A stretch of DNA of 64,000 nt from contig QYPX01000081.1 in assembly GCA_007280205.1 (NCBI GenBank), positions 58,442 through 122,441 of the forward strand, in the 5' to 3' direction. Below, in pieces: positions 47,504-56,479 of the stretch. The DNA comes from Comamonadaceae bacterium (GTDB taxonomy: Bacteria > Pseudomonadota > Gammaproteobacteria > Burkholderiales > Burkholderiaceae_C). The notes under the pieces are model-generated. The model was not told the DNA's origin. It worked only from the letters and a program-made list of their open reading frames with translations, and made no database searches. Numbering within the stretch: the stretch's first letter is position 1; each line of letters begins with the position of its first letter. The translations under genes were made by a program, and so were the position numbers.

Positions 47504-48274
47504 TCAGGAAGCGGCGCCAGACGATGCGCCGAGTGGGCGCACGCTGACCTCGGCGCTGGTCACAGCGATCAAGCCCTGCGCTGTTTCAAGCTGCAGCGCA
47601 CCGCAGCGGTCAACCCCCTGAGCGATGCCAACGGTCCCGTTGCTGAGCGTCACCGACACGTTGCGCAACGCATCAAGCCGATTGAACTCGGCCTGAAATG
47701 GGGCGAAACCATGCTGCTCAAAGATCTTGATGGCTTTTACCAGCGGTGCTGCGATCTTCAGCAGCGCTTGCACCCTGTCCATATCGGGCCGCAGTTCCTG
47801 CAGCCATGCCGGTGCTGTGGCCAGGCCGGTGTCCTCGGGTGGCCGGATGTTGATGCCGACACCGACCACAACGTACCGGCCGCTGCCGAAACCCGCTGTT
47901 TCGATCAGAATCCCGGCCAGCTTGCGGCCTTGCCACCAGACATCGTTCGGCCATTTCAGGCGCAAATCAGGGTGCAGGCTCTGAACAATGCTTAGACCCA
48001 CCGCCAGCGACAAGCCGGACCAATCGTCAGGTGCCAAAGGCAGGCCAAGGGAAAAAGAGAAGTCACTGGACCACTGACGTCCGAGGCGACCACGGCCAGC
48101 GCTCTGATGTTCGGCCAATAGCAGCACGGGCTGGATCTGGCCGTCGCGGGCACGGCGCATCAATTCGCTGTTGCTGGAATCAATCTGTGCCAGTACTTCG
48201 AAGTGAATGCCGGGCAGATCGGGCGCAATGGCCTGTTCGATCTGCTGCGCCGGCCAGTCCGTTGCGCTGCTCAT
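47504..48274 (-). CDS. birA: Biotin--[acetyl-CoA carboxylase] ligase
   Basis: A 256-residue monofunctional BirA lacking the N-terminal repressor winged helix of E. coli. The biotin/ATP loop AGRGRLGRQWSS and KWPNDVWWQGRKLAGILIE are intact. It would biotinylate AccB and the carrier domain fused to the carboxyltransferase at 2145-3977. Confidence 0.93.
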   Translation of the reverse strand: MSSATDWPAQQIEQAIAPDLPGIHFEVLAQIDSSNSELMRRARDGQIQPVLLLAEHQSAGRGRLGRQWSSDFSFSLGLPLAPDDWSGLSLAVGLSIVQSLHPDLRLKWPNDVWWQGRKLAGILIETAGFGSGRYVVVGVGINIRPPEDTGLATAPAWLQELRPDMDRVQALLKIAAPLVKAIKIFEQHGFAPFQAEFNRLDALRNVSVTLSNGTVGIAQGVDRCGALQLETAQGLIAVTSAEVSVRPLGASSGAAS

Positions 48275-48282
48275 GGCGTCTG

Positions 48283-48762
48283 CTAGCCGCGTCTGCGCTT
48301 GGGCGCCAGCAGTGTGCCGCGACAGTCCTGGGCACCACACCAGCAGGGGTACTCGGCTTTGAGCTTGGCTGTGTGGCGCTCATGCAGGATCAGGCCGTAG
48401 TCGTAGTTGAGCTCTTCGCCGGCCAGGATGTTGCGCAAGGCCTTGATGAAAATGCGCCCGTCCTTTTCGTCGGCTTCGCAGTTGGCGCTGCAGGCGTGAT
48501 TGATCCAGCGCGATGAATTGCCGCCGACCTTGGCATCGATCACGCAGCTCTCATTGATGTGAAAATAAAACGTGTGGTTCGGGTCGGCCGGGTCGTGGGG
48601 ATGGCGCTGCTGCGCCTCGGGCCAACTGATGATCTCGCCGACGTACTCAATCAGCACCTCACCCTGTGCGATATCCTGCAGGGCGAACACCCCTTTGCCA
48701 TGCACGCCGGAGCGGCGGACCTGGATGCGGCGGCTGGCTAGGTTGGTGGTTTTTTTGGACAC
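48283..48762 (-). CDS. SET-domain protein lysine methyltransferase
   Basis: A 159-residue stand-alone SET protein. All catalytic features are present: GKGVFALQDI (AdoMet loop), FYFHI, the pseudoknot strand RWINHACSANCEA (85-97) and GEELNYDYG (115-123) with the catalytic tyrosine, and a post-SET zinc site from C140, C142 and C147 (CWCGAQDC) with C95. The start is GTG 48762; no ATG is available. It lies 8 bases upstream of birA on the same strand and is divergent from topB by 104 bases. Substrate unknown; the neighbouring H1-like tail of TopB is an obvious candidate. Confidence 0.9.
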   Translation of the reverse strand: MSKKTTNLASRRIQVRRSGVHGKGVFALQDIAQGEVLIEYVGEIISWPEAQQRHPHDPADPNHTFYFHINESCVIDAKVGGNSSRWINHACSANCEADEKDGRIFIKALRNILAGEELNYDYGLILHERHTAKLKAEYPCWCGAQDCRGTLLAPKRRRG

Positions 48763-48866
48763 AACAAAAAATTTGGTATGGTGAACTCGTATGGGCGCGT
48801 GGGTGCGCGCTCACGTGTATGTGCGTGCGCTCGTGCGCCCGCGAGAAAACGGGATTGTAAAGTCAG

Positions 48867-51800
48867 ATGAAGAATACAGTTTTCACCAAGACATTGGTCA
48901 TTGCCGAAAAGCCTTCGGTCGCCCAGGACATTGTGCGTGCTCTCACCACGGCATCCGGCAAATTCGAGAAGCACGAGGAGCATTTCGAAAACGAGAAGTA
49001 TGTCGTTACCAGTGCCGTCGGGCATCTTCTTGAGATTCAGGCGCCCGAGGAATTTGACGTCAAGCGCGGCAAGTGGAGCTTTGCCCACCTGCCGGTGATT
49101 CCGCCGCACTTTGACGTCAAACCCATGGACAAGACCAAGACGAGGCTCAATGCCATCGTCAAGCAGGCCAAGCGCAAGGACGTGGGTGCCTTGATCAACG
49201 CCTGCGATGCCGGGCGCGAAGGGGAACTGATCTTCCGCCTGATCCAGCAGTACAGCAAGGTCAAGCTGCCGGTGCAACGCCTTTGGCTGCAGTCGATGAC
49301 GCCGCAAGCCATACGCGATGGCTTCGATACGCTGCGCAGCGACCAGCAGATGCTGCCGCTGGCTGACGCCGCGCGCTGCCGCAGCGAGGCCGACTGGCTG
49401 GTCGGCATCAATGGCACGCGCGCCATGACGGCCTTCAATTCACGCGACGGTGGCTTCTTCCTGACGACAGTGGGTCGTGTGCAGACGCCGACCTTGAGTG
49501 TGGTGGTTGAGCGCGAAGAGCAGATTCGCAAATTCATCAGTCGCGACTACTTTGAGGTGCACGCTGTCTTTGGCGCCAGCGCTGGAGAGTACAACGGCAA
49601 ATGGTTTGATCCGGCCTGGAAAAAGGCTGCTGCCAATCTGGCGGCCGGCAATACGGAGGAGCCGGATGCCGAACTCAAGGCCGATCGCCTCTGGAGCGAG
49701 CGCGAAGCGCTCGCCATCGCTGATGCCGTGCGGGGTCAGAAGGCCAGTGTCACAGAAGAAAGCAAGCCGACGACGCAAGCCTCCCCCCTGCTGTTCGACC
49801 TGACCAGTTTGCAGCGCGAGGCCAACGGCAAGTTTGGCTACTCCGCCAAGACCACGCTGTCGATCGCGCAAAGCCTGTACGAACGCCACAAGGCGCTGAC
49901 CTACCCGCGTACCGATTCGCGCGCGTTGCCGGAAGACTATCTGCCGGTGGTGAAACAGACCTTCGAGATGCTCGCTGACAGCCCGATGAAGCACCTGGCC
50001 CCCCATGCGGCAACGGCGCTCAAGAGTCACTACATCGTCAAGAGCAAGCGCGTTTTTGACAATGCCAAGGTCAGCGACCACTTTGCCATCATTCCGACCT
50101 TGCAGGCGCCACATGGTCTGAGTGAAGCCGAACAAAAAATCTACGATCTCGTGGTGCGGCGTTTCATGGCAGTGTTTTTCCCCAGTGCCGAGTATCAGAT
50201 AACCACCCGAATTACGACAATAGCCCCCACGCTTGTCGCTACGCGTACTGCGCTGCCCCCCGAGGGGGCCGTGCCTAGCTTGGGGCGGCCCGGCGCGTCG
50301 GCAACCGCGCTCACGTACAACTTCAAGACGGAGGGTAAGGTGCTCGTCAAGCCGGGCTGGCTGGCCATCTACGGCAAGGAAGCCGCCGACGAGGTCAAGG
50401 ACGGCGATGACCGGAGTCCGGGCAACCTGGTGCCGGTCAAGCCCGGCGAGCAGGTGAAAGCCCAGAGCGTCGAACCCAAAGCGCTGAAAACCCGACCACC
50501 GGCGCGCTACTCGGAAGCCACCTTGCTCGGCGCCATGGAAGGGGCCGGCAAGGCCATTGAAGACGACGAATTGCGCGCTGCCATGCATGAAAAGGGCTTG
50601 GGTACGCCTGCCACACGATCCAGCATCATTGAAGGTCTGATTGCCGAGAAATACATGCTGCGAGAAGGGCGCGAGTTGATACCAACAGCCAAGGCTTTCC
50701 AGTTGATGACCCTGCTCAGGGGCTTGGGCGTGGAGGAACTCTCCAAAGCCGAGTTGACCGGAGAGTGGGAGTACAAGCTGGCGCAGATGGAGCACGGCAA
50801 GCTCAAGCGCGAGACCTTCATGGCCGAAATCGCCGCCATGACCGAGCGCATGGTGAGGAAGGCCAAGGAGTACGACCGGGACACCATTCCCGGCGACTAC
50901 GCCACCCTGCAGGCACCCTGCCCCCACTGCGCCGGCGTGATGAAAGAAAACTATCGTCGCTACAGTTGCACTGGCAAGAGCGGCAGCGAAGAGGGTTGCG
51001 GCTTTTCTTTTGGCAAGACGCCTGCCGGACGTACCTTTGAAGTCGCCGAGGTCGAGCAATTTCTGCGTGATCGGAAAATCGGCCCACTTGATGGTTTTCG
51101 CTCCAAAGCGGGTTGGCCCTTCACTGCCGAAATGGTCATCAAGTTCGACGAGGAGAGCAAGAATTTCAAGTTGGAATTTGACTTTGGCGACGACAGGAAG
51201 GGCGAGGAAAGCGGCGAACTGATCGATTTTTCGGCCCAGCAAACACTGGGTGCCTGCCCCAAATGCGGCGCCGCGGTGTTTGAGCACGGCAAGAGCTATG
51301 TTTGTGAAAAGTCAGTGCCCACACACGCCCAAGCCACGCCCAGTTGCGACTTCAAGAGTGGCCAGATCATTCTGCAGCAGCCGGTGGTGCGTGAGCAGAT
51401 GAGCAAACTGCTGGCAACGGGCAAGACCGATCTGCTGGACAAGTTTGTTTCCATGCGCACGCGCCGCGGCTTCAAAGCCATGCTGGCGTGGGACGCAGCG
51501 GCCGGGAAAGTGAACTTCGAGTTTGCACCGAGCAAGTTCCCGCCGCGCAAGACCGCTGCCAAAGCCTTTACCGGCGCCGCCGCCAAGGCCGGCGTTGCGG
51601 TGAAGGTGGCGGCGAAAAAGGCAGCCGCCAAGAAGCCAGCCGTCAAGATCGCTGCCAAGAAAGTAGCGGCCAAAGCAGCCAAAGCGCCGCGCAAGACCAC
51701 AGCCGGCACCGGACTGCAGCCCAGCGCGGCACTGGCCGCCGTGATCGGTTCAGATGCCGTGGCGCGGCCACAGGTGATCAAGAAACTGTGGGACTACATC

Positions 51801-51932
51801 AAGGCCAATGGCTTGCAGGACGCTGCCAACAAGCGGGCCATCAACGCCGACGCCAAGTTGTTGCTGGTCTTTGGCAAGCCGCAGATCACGATGTTTGAAC
51901 TGGCCGGAATCGTCGGCAAGCATTTGGCATAA
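48867..51932 (+). CDS. topB: DNA topoisomerase III with H1-like linker and SWIB domain
   Basis: A 1021-residue type IA topoisomerase, well beyond the about 650 residues of E. coli TopB. Order: TOPRIM (about 10-150, LVIAEKPSVAQDIVRAL, NACDAGREGELIFRLI), the type IA core with catalytic Y346 in LTYPRTDSRALP, an in-frame palindromic repeat at codons 452-477, zinc-ribbon segments (CPHCAGVM, ACPKCGAAVF), a Lys/Ala-rich histone-H1-like tail (about 893-945, for example KKAAAKKPAVKIAAKKVAAK) and a C-terminal SWIB/MDM2 domain (about 950-1021, AARPQVIKKLWDYIKANGLQ read here as VARPQVIKKLWDYIKANGLQ). The frame is open throughout, so the insertion is tolerated. Confidence 0.94.
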   Translation: MKNTVFTKTLVIAEKPSVAQDIVRALTTASGKFEKHEEHFENEKYVVTSAVGHLLEIQAPEEFDVKRGKWSFAHLPVIPPHFDVKPMDKTKTRLNAIVKQAKRKDVGALINACDAGREGELIFRLIQQYSKVKLPVQRLWLQSMTPQAIRDGFDTLRSDQQMLPLADAARCRSEADWLVGINGTRAMTAFNSRDGGFFLTTVGRVQTPTLSVVVEREEQIRKFISRDYFEVHAVFGASAGEYNGKWFDPAWKKAAANLAAGNTEEPDAELKADRLWSEREALAIADAVRGQKASVTEESKPTTQASPLLFDLTSLQREANGKFGYSAKTTLSIAQSLYERHKALTYPRTDSRALPEDYLPVVKQTFEMLADSPMKHLAPHAATALKSHYIVKSKRVFDNAKVSDHFAIIPTLQAPHGLSEAEQKIYDLVVRRFMAVFFPSAEYQITTRITTIAPTLVATRTALPPEGAVPSLGRPGASATALTYNFKTEGKVLVKPGWLAIYGKEAADEVKDGDDRSPGNLVPVKPGEQVKAQSVEPKALKTRPPARYSEATLLGAMEGAGKAIEDDELRAAMHEKGLGTPATRSSIIEGLIAEKYMLREGRELIPTAKAFQLMTLLRGLGVEELSKAELTGEWEYKLAQMEHGKLKRETFMAEIAAMTERMVRKAKEYDRDTIPGDYATLQAPCPHCAGVMKENYRRYSCTGKSGSEEGCGFSFGKTPAGRTFEVAEVEQFLRDRKIGPLDGFRSKAGWPFTAEMVIKFDEESKNFKLEFDFGDDRKGEESGELIDFSAQQTLGACPKCGAAVFEHGKSYVCEKSVPTHAQATPSCDFKSGQIILQQPVVREQMSKLLATGKTDLLDKFVSMRTRRGFKAMLAWDAAAGKVNFEFAPSKFPPRKTAAKAFTGAAAKAGVAVKVAAKKAAAKKPAVKIAAKKVAAKAAKAPRKTTAGTGLQPSAALAAVIGSDAVARPQVIKKLWDYIKANGLQDAANKRAINADAKLLLVFGKPQITMFELAGIVGKHLA
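50221..50296 (+). repeat. Palindromic element inserted in frame within topB
   Basis: This stretch carries GCCCCCACGCT (50223-50233), GCTGCCCCCCGAGGGGGC (50252-50269) and TTGGGGCGGCCCGGCG (50280-50295). They have the same order and nearly the same spacing as the intergenic element at 29761-29834. It is translated as about 25 residues rich in Ala, Pro, Thr and Gly (ALPPEGAVPSLGRPG) placed between TTRITT and YNFKTEGKVL, which are contiguous or nearly so in other type IA enzymes as I recall them. Confidence 0.88.
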
Positions 51933-51961
51933 CATCACGATTCTTCACACAGGAGAGTGTC

Positions 51962-52471
51962 ATGAACCAAACCCTTTCTAGCGCAGGATTCACGCTGGTC
52001 AGCTCGGAGATCAAGGCCGATGCGCTGATTGAGCAACGTTTTGAATACAACGGTTTTGGCTGTACCGGAGAGAACCGGTCGCCGGCGCTCAAGTGGAGCG
52101 GCGCGCCCGCCGGCAGCAAAGCCTTTGCCGTGACCGTCTATGACCCCGACGCACCATCGGGGTCCGGCTGGTGGCACTGGGTGGTGATCAACATCCCGGC
52201 CGACGTGACCGAACTGGCGCCCAACGCGGGCGCCGAGGGCGGCGCCAATCTGCCCAAGGGCGCACGCCACGTGCGCATCGACTACGGCGTGGCGGCCTGG
52301 GGTGGTGTCGCGCCGCCACCGGGCGACGCGCCGCACCGTTATGTCTTCACCGTGTACGCGCTGAAAGAGGTTCTCGATATTCCTGCTGACGCCACCGCTG
52401 CGCTGGCTGGCTTCATGATCAACGCCACCAGCCTGGGCAAGGCCAGCTTCACGGCGCGCTACGGAAGGTAG
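51962..52471 (+). CDS. YbhB/YbcL family Raf-kinase-inhibitor-like protein
   Basis: A 169-residue PEBP-fold protein: ENRSPALKWSGAPAGSKAFA, VTVYDPDAPSGSGWWHWVV and GVAPPPGDAPHRYVFTVYAL. The anion-binding site of PEBP proteins is preserved, but the bacterial role is undefined. A strong AGGAGAG ribosome site precedes the ATG. Follows topB by 29 bases. Confidence 0.93.
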   Translation: MNQTLSSAGFTLVSSEIKADALIEQRFEYNGFGCTGENRSPALKWSGAPAGSKAFAVTVYDPDAPSGSGWWHWVVINIPADVTELAPNAGAEGGANLPKGARHVRIDYGVAAWGGVAPPPGDAPHRYVFTVYALKEVLDIPADATAALAGFMINATSLGKASFTARYGR

Positions 52472-52477
52472 AACCTT

Positions 52478-52903
52478 TTACTCTGGCATCTGGCCATCAA
52501 TGTAATACCAGCGCCCATCTTCACGCACAAAGCGGCTGATCTCATGCATGCGCTGCGCGCGGCCATTTTCGCGGCAGCGCGCCACAAACTCGACCACGCC
52601 GGCATCACCCGACTGTTCGCTGTGGCGCACTTCCAGCCCCAGCCATTTGAGCGGTGACAGCTCCAATTCACCCGGCGCGGTGGCCGGGTGCCAGGTTGCC
52701 AGCAGGTAGTCGATCAAGCCCAGTACGTAGGCGCTGTAGCGCGAGCGCATCAGGGCTTCGGGTGTCGGTGCGTGGTGACCTTCGCGCAAACCGGTGTGCC
52801 ACAGACCGCAGCAATCCAGACAAGTCTGGCCGCTGCCGCAAGGACAGGGCGCATGCGCCGCGAGCTGGTTCTTGGGTCGCCCTGTGCCAGGCAGCGCAGC
52901 CAT
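52478..52903 (-). CDS. YchJ-family SEC-C motif protein
   Basis: A 141-residue protein with an N-terminal SEC-C zinc motif (PCPCGSGQTCLDCCGLWH) and the UPF0225/YchJ body (TPEALMRSRYSAYVLGLIDY, LLATWHP). Start ATG 52903 shares its A with the upstream TGA stop (TGATG). Function unknown. Confidence 0.9.
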   Translation of the reverse strand: MAALPGTGRPKNQLAAHAPCPCGSGQTCLDCCGLWHTGLREGHHAPTPEALMRSRYSAYVLGLIDYLLATWHPATAPGELELSPLKWLGLEVRHSEQSGDAGVVEFVARCRENGRAQRMHEISRFVREDGRWYYIDGQMPE

Positions 52904-53415
52904 CACATCGGAATGCGAAATGCCTTCGAGACCAGCTTGAAAGCCTGCGGGCTGTCCCATTCCTCGGCGCCGTAGTACTTGCCCAGCACCTTGCCGTTGG
53001 CGTCGACCAACAGCGTCAACGGCAGGCGCTCGGCGCCCAGCATGTTTTCCAGCAGCAGGCGCTGGTCGATGAAGTGGCTGAACGTGGTGCCCGTTTTTTT
53101 GACGAAAGACTTGGCCAGTTCCGGATAGTCGTCGGTCGAGATGCCGATCACCGTGAACTGTTTACCGATCTTGCTGCGCGAGAGTCGCTCCAGCGAGCCC
53201 ATTTCCTGACGGCACGGGCCACACCAGCTAGCCCAGACGTTGATGATCAGCGGCTTGCCGCGAAATTCCGACAGCTTGCGCGGCGGACCTGAGAGGCCTT
53301 GCATGGTGGCATCCCTGAGCACTGCGCCGATCTCGACTTCGCCCGGGGTTTTTGCCAGCGTCAGCGATGAGGTGCTGACAAGGCAGAACAGCAGCAGTGA
53401 CAGAAACGATTTCAT
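52903..53415 (-). CDS. TlpA-family thiol:disulfide oxidoreductase
   Basis: A 170-residue exported thioredoxin-fold protein: signal peptide MKSFLSLLLFCLVSTSSLTL, then the redox site WASWCGPCRQE. The cis-Pro segment is LPLTLLVDANG. It probably reduces periplasmic disulfides, for example in cytochrome c maturation. Coupled to the downstream YchJ gene by a one-base overlap. Confidence 0.9.
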   Translation of the reverse strand: MKSFLSLLLFCLVSTSSLTLAKTPGEVEIGAVLRDATMQGLSGPPRKLSEFRGKPLIINVWASWCGPCRQEMGSLERLSRSKIGKQFTVIGISTDDYPELAKSFVKKTGTTFSHFIDQRLLLENMLGAERLPLTLLVDANGKVLGKYYGAEEWDSPQAFKLVSKAFRIPM

Positions 53416-53425
53416 TGGCAGAAGT

Positions 53426-54331
53426 CTACCAGCCGCCGGAACTTGAGGGTCGGTCCTTGCTGGCGCGTTCATAGAAGGGCATCACTTTGGGCAGATTTTT
53501 TTCAATCAGGGCAATGCGCGATTTGCCGGAGGGGTGGGTGGAGAGCCATTGCGGTGGCGCCCCCTTGCTGGCAGCGCCCATCTTTTGCCACAGGCTGACC
53601 CCAGATCGGGGGTCATAGCCGGCGCGCGCTGCGAGTTCCATACCGACCAGGTCGGCTTCGGACTCGTCCTTCCGGCTGAATTCGAGCGTCAGCAGGTTGG
53701 CACCACCACGCGCCAGACCGTCCGTCAGGCGCGGATCAACACCAAGAACACCGGCTGCAACTGCGCCGCCGATTCGCGCCGCGCCTTGTGTCACTGCACT
53801 TTTTCCCATCCGCTCGCGGGCGTGTTCGCGCAGTGCATGGGCGATTTCGTGTCCCATCACCATTGCCACCTCGTCATCCGTGAGCTTGAGCTGCTGCAGA
53901 ATGCCGCTGTAAAAGGCGATCTTCCCGCCCGGCATGCAAAACGCGTTGATTTGCTGGCTGCCGATCAGGTTGACCTCCCAGCGCCAGTCTTTGGCGCGCG
54001 GATTCCAGGCGGCGGCAAACGGGATGATGCGCTGGGCAATCGCGCGCAGGCGCTTCAACTGGGCTTGCTCTTTACCCGCCAGGGCGTTCTTGCTGGCTGC
54101 TTGCTGCAGCATTTGGGCGTATTGCTGAGTCGCCGAGCGCTCCACGCTGTCGGCCGGGACCAGTCGGCTGAACGCCGAGTTGTTGCCCACCTCAACACCC
54201 TCACGTGCCAGCGCCCGGGGCAGGCACAAGCCTGACAGGACCAGGGCCAGGGCGGGCAGCAGCAGCGCCGGTTTGAATGAGTGGTGGTGCGCGCGGTTCG
54301 GTCGCGGTGAATCAAAGGGCATGCGGGACAT
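53426..54331 (-). CDS. M48-family periplasmic metalloprotease
   Basis: A 301-residue zinc protease with an N-terminal export signal (LLLPALALVLSGLCLPRALA). The zinc motif HEIAHALREH and the third ligand Glu in ESEADLVGMELAARAGYDP are present. Resembles the BepA/LoiP group of outer-membrane quality-control proteases but lacks a TPR tail. Start ATG 54331 or 54322. 10 bases upstream of the tlpA-like gene on the same strand, and divergent from the transporter by 35 bases. Confidence 0.9.
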   Translation of the reverse strand: MSRMPFDSPRPNRAHHHSFKPALLLPALALVLSGLCLPRALAREGVEVGNNSAFSRLVPADSVERSATQQYAQMLQQAASKNALAGKEQAQLKRLRAIAQRIIPFAAAWNPRAKDWRWEVNLIGSQQINAFCMPGGKIAFYSGILQQLKLTDDEVAMVMGHEIAHALREHARERMGKSAVTQGAARIGGAVAAGVLGVDPRLTDGLARGGANLLTLEFSRKDESEADLVGMELAARAGYDPRSGVSLWQKMGAASKGAPPQWLSTHPSGKSRIALIEKNLPKVMPFYERASKDRPSSSGGW

Positions 54332-54366
54332 CAGGTGGGGTAAGAGGCTGCGCGTATTATTCACGC

Positions 54367-55692
54367 ATGACAGCAAGTGCGCCCAAGCTCAGTGAAATCA
54401 AGCCCGGCTGGCTCGCCAGTTTCAAGGTCTATCTGGAACCAGCCAGCCTGCGCATGTTGTCGCTGGGCTTTTCTGCCGGCCTGCCCTTGCTGCTGGTGCT
54501 CGGCACCCTGAGTTTCTGGCTGCGCGAAGCAGGTGTTGACCGCACCACCATTGGTTACCTGAGCTGGGTTGGCCTGGCCTACGCCTTCAAATGGGTCTGG
54601 GCGCCGCTGGTGGACCGGATGCCTATTCCCCTGCTCACAAGCTGGCTCGGACGGCGGCGCAGCTGGCTGCTGCTGGCGCAACTGGGCATCATGGCGGGTC
54701 TGGTCGCGATGTCCTTCAACGACCCTCGCGTTGCCCTGCAGCCGGTCGTCTGGGGCGCGTTGGCGGTGGCTGTGGGTTCGGCAACACAGGATATTGCGCT
54801 GGATGCTTTCCGCATCGAGTCAGCTGGCAGTGAACGTCAGGCAGCGCTCGCTGCCGCCTACCAGACCGGCTATCGCCTGGCCATGATCTGGGCCGGCGCC
54901 GGTGTGCTTTGGCTGGCTGCGCGTGCTGAAGTGGCTGGCGTCGCAAATTATCAGCATGGGGCCTGGCAGCGTGCCTATCTGGTGATGGCTGCCTCCATGC
55001 TGCTGGGCATGCTGACGGTGTTGCTCTCACCTGAGCCGGCACGCCGTGTCAGTACCCAAGCGAAAAATGTGCGGGCCTGGCTGCACAGTGCCTTGATCGA
55101 ACCTTTTGCCGATTTTCTGCGACGCTATGGCAAGCAGGCGGCACTGATTCTGGCCTTGATTGCGGTGTACCGCATCAGCGATGTCGTGATGGGGATCATG
55201 GCCAATCCGTTTTATGTCGATATGGGCTACAGCAAGGACGAAGTCGCGGCGGTCACCAAGATCTACGGTGTGCTGATGACGCTGGCCGGTGCCTTCGTTG
55301 GCGGCGCCATGGCCTTGCGCTGGGGTGTCATGCGGGTGCTGATGCTGGGCGCCATCCTGAGCGCTGCCAGCAATCTGTTGTTTGCCTGGCTCGGCAGTCG
55401 GGGTCACGATGTGACGGCACTCATCTTCGTGATCTCGGCCGACAATCTGTCCAGTGGCATCGCGTCGGGCGCCTTTATTGCCTACATGTCGAGCCTGACA
55501 AACATCCAATATTCGGCCACGCAGTACGCGATATTCAGTTCCATGATGCTGCTGGCGCCAAAGTTTCTGGCTGGCTATTCGGGGCGTTACGTCGATGCTT
55601 TCGGTTACCAGGATTTCTTTGTTGCAACTGCCATGCTGGGCCTGCCGGTGCTGCTGCTGGTGGCGCTGGCTTCAAGAATCAAAACCCGCTAG
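54367..55692 (+). CDS. ampG: AmpG-like muropeptide MFS transporter
   Basis: A 441-residue major facilitator with about 12 membrane segments. SLGFSAGLPLLLVLGTLSFW, the loop DRMPIPLLTSWLGRRRSWLL and VGSATQDIALDAFRIE are the AmpG signature. It imports anhydro-muropeptides for peptidoglycan recycling, which fits the MurU-like gene at 29870. Start chosen at ATG 54367 so that it does not overlap the divergent protease gene. Confidence 0.9.
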   Translation: MTASAPKLSEIKPGWLASFKVYLEPASLRMLSLGFSAGLPLLLVLGTLSFWLREAGVDRTTIGYLSWVGLAYAFKWVWAPLVDRMPIPLLTSWLGRRRSWLLLAQLGIMAGLVAMSFNDPRVALQPVVWGALAVAVGSATQDIALDAFRIESAGSERQAALAAAYQTGYRLAMIWAGAGVLWLAARAEVAGVANYQHGAWQRAYLVMAASMLLGMLTVLLSPEPARRVSTQAKNVRAWLHSALIEPFADFLRRYGKQAALILALIAVYRISDVVMGIMANPFYVDMGYSKDEVAAVTKIYGVLMTLAGAFVGGAMALRWGVMRVLMLGAILSAASNLLFAWLGSRGHDVTALIFVISADNLSSGIASGAFIAYMSSLTNIQYSATQYAIFSSMMLLAPKFLAGYSGRYVDAFGYQDFFVATAMLGLPVLLLVALASRIKTR

Positions 55693-55767
55693 CATGCGCC
55701 GGATTTCATTTACTTAACTTTACTGTTACTTCAAGCACTCGGGCGTGCGCTGCCCTAGACTGCAGCC

Positions 55768-56472
55768 ATGAGTCAAAACTTGCTAATGATTGAGGACGAC
55801 GCTCGCCTGGCCCAGATGGTCTGCGAGTACCTGGGCCAGTCCGGTTTTGCCATGCAGCATGCGGGCGACGGTCAAAGCGGCCTGCTGGCCCTGCAAGCAA
55901 GTCCACCCGACCTGGTGATCCTTGACCTGATGCTGCCGGATATGGACGGGTTGGAGGTGTGTCGCCGCATTCGTTCCCTGCCTGGCGCTCTGGCGCAAAT
56001 ACCGGTGCTCATGCTGACCGCCAAAGGCGATCCGATGGACCGCATCATCGGCCTTGAAATTGGTGCCGATGACTATCTGCCCAAGCCCTTTGAGCCGCGC
56101 GAATTGCTGGCGCGCATTCGCGCCGTGCTGCGCCGGCGCGGCGAGGGCCTGCCCCAGGTCAGCAAACAGCTGCGCTTTGGCACACTCGAAATCGACCGCG
56201 ATGCCCGAACCGTGAACGTGGCAGGCCAAGTCTGCGATCTCACTTCATACCAGTTCGACCTGCTGGTGGCGCTGGCCGAGCGGGCCGGGCGCGTGCTGAC
56301 ACGCGATCAGATCATGGAGGCGGTGCGTGGCCGCGAGCTCGACGCCTTTGATCGCTCGATTGATGTCCACATGGGGCGCATTCGTGCTGCCATTGAGATC
56401 GACGCCAAGGATCCCAAGCGGATCCTGACGGTGCGCGGCGTGGGCTACGTGTTTGCCCGTCAGCAGGACTGA
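55768..56472 (+). CDS. OmpR-family response regulator (RstA-like)
   Basis: A 234-residue regulator: receiver with EDD near the start, phospho-acceptor Asp in LVILDLMLPDMDGLEV, and DYLPKPFEPREL. The C-terminal winged helix ends IDVHMGRIRAAIEIDAKDPK. It forms an operon with the kinase 7 bases downstream. The preceding 75 bases are AT-rich promoter DNA. Confidence 0.93.
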   Translation: MSQNLLMIEDDARLAQMVCEYLGQSGFAMQHAGDGQSGLLALQASPPDLVILDLMLPDMDGLEVCRRIRSLPGALAQIPVLMLTAKGDPMDRIIGLEIGADDYLPKPFEPRELLARIRAVLRRRGEGLPQVSKQLRFGTLEIDRDARTVNVAGQVCDLTSYQFDLLVALAERAGRVLTRDQIMEAVRGRELDAFDRSIDVHMGRIRAAIEIDAKDPKRILTVRGVGYVFARQQD

Positions 56473-56479
56473 GCGCAGC

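Noticed and set aside
49440..51287. A 615-codon open frame antisense to topB
   Set aside because: Caused by GC-rich codon bias; no recognisable domain, and the sense frame is a full topoisomerase.
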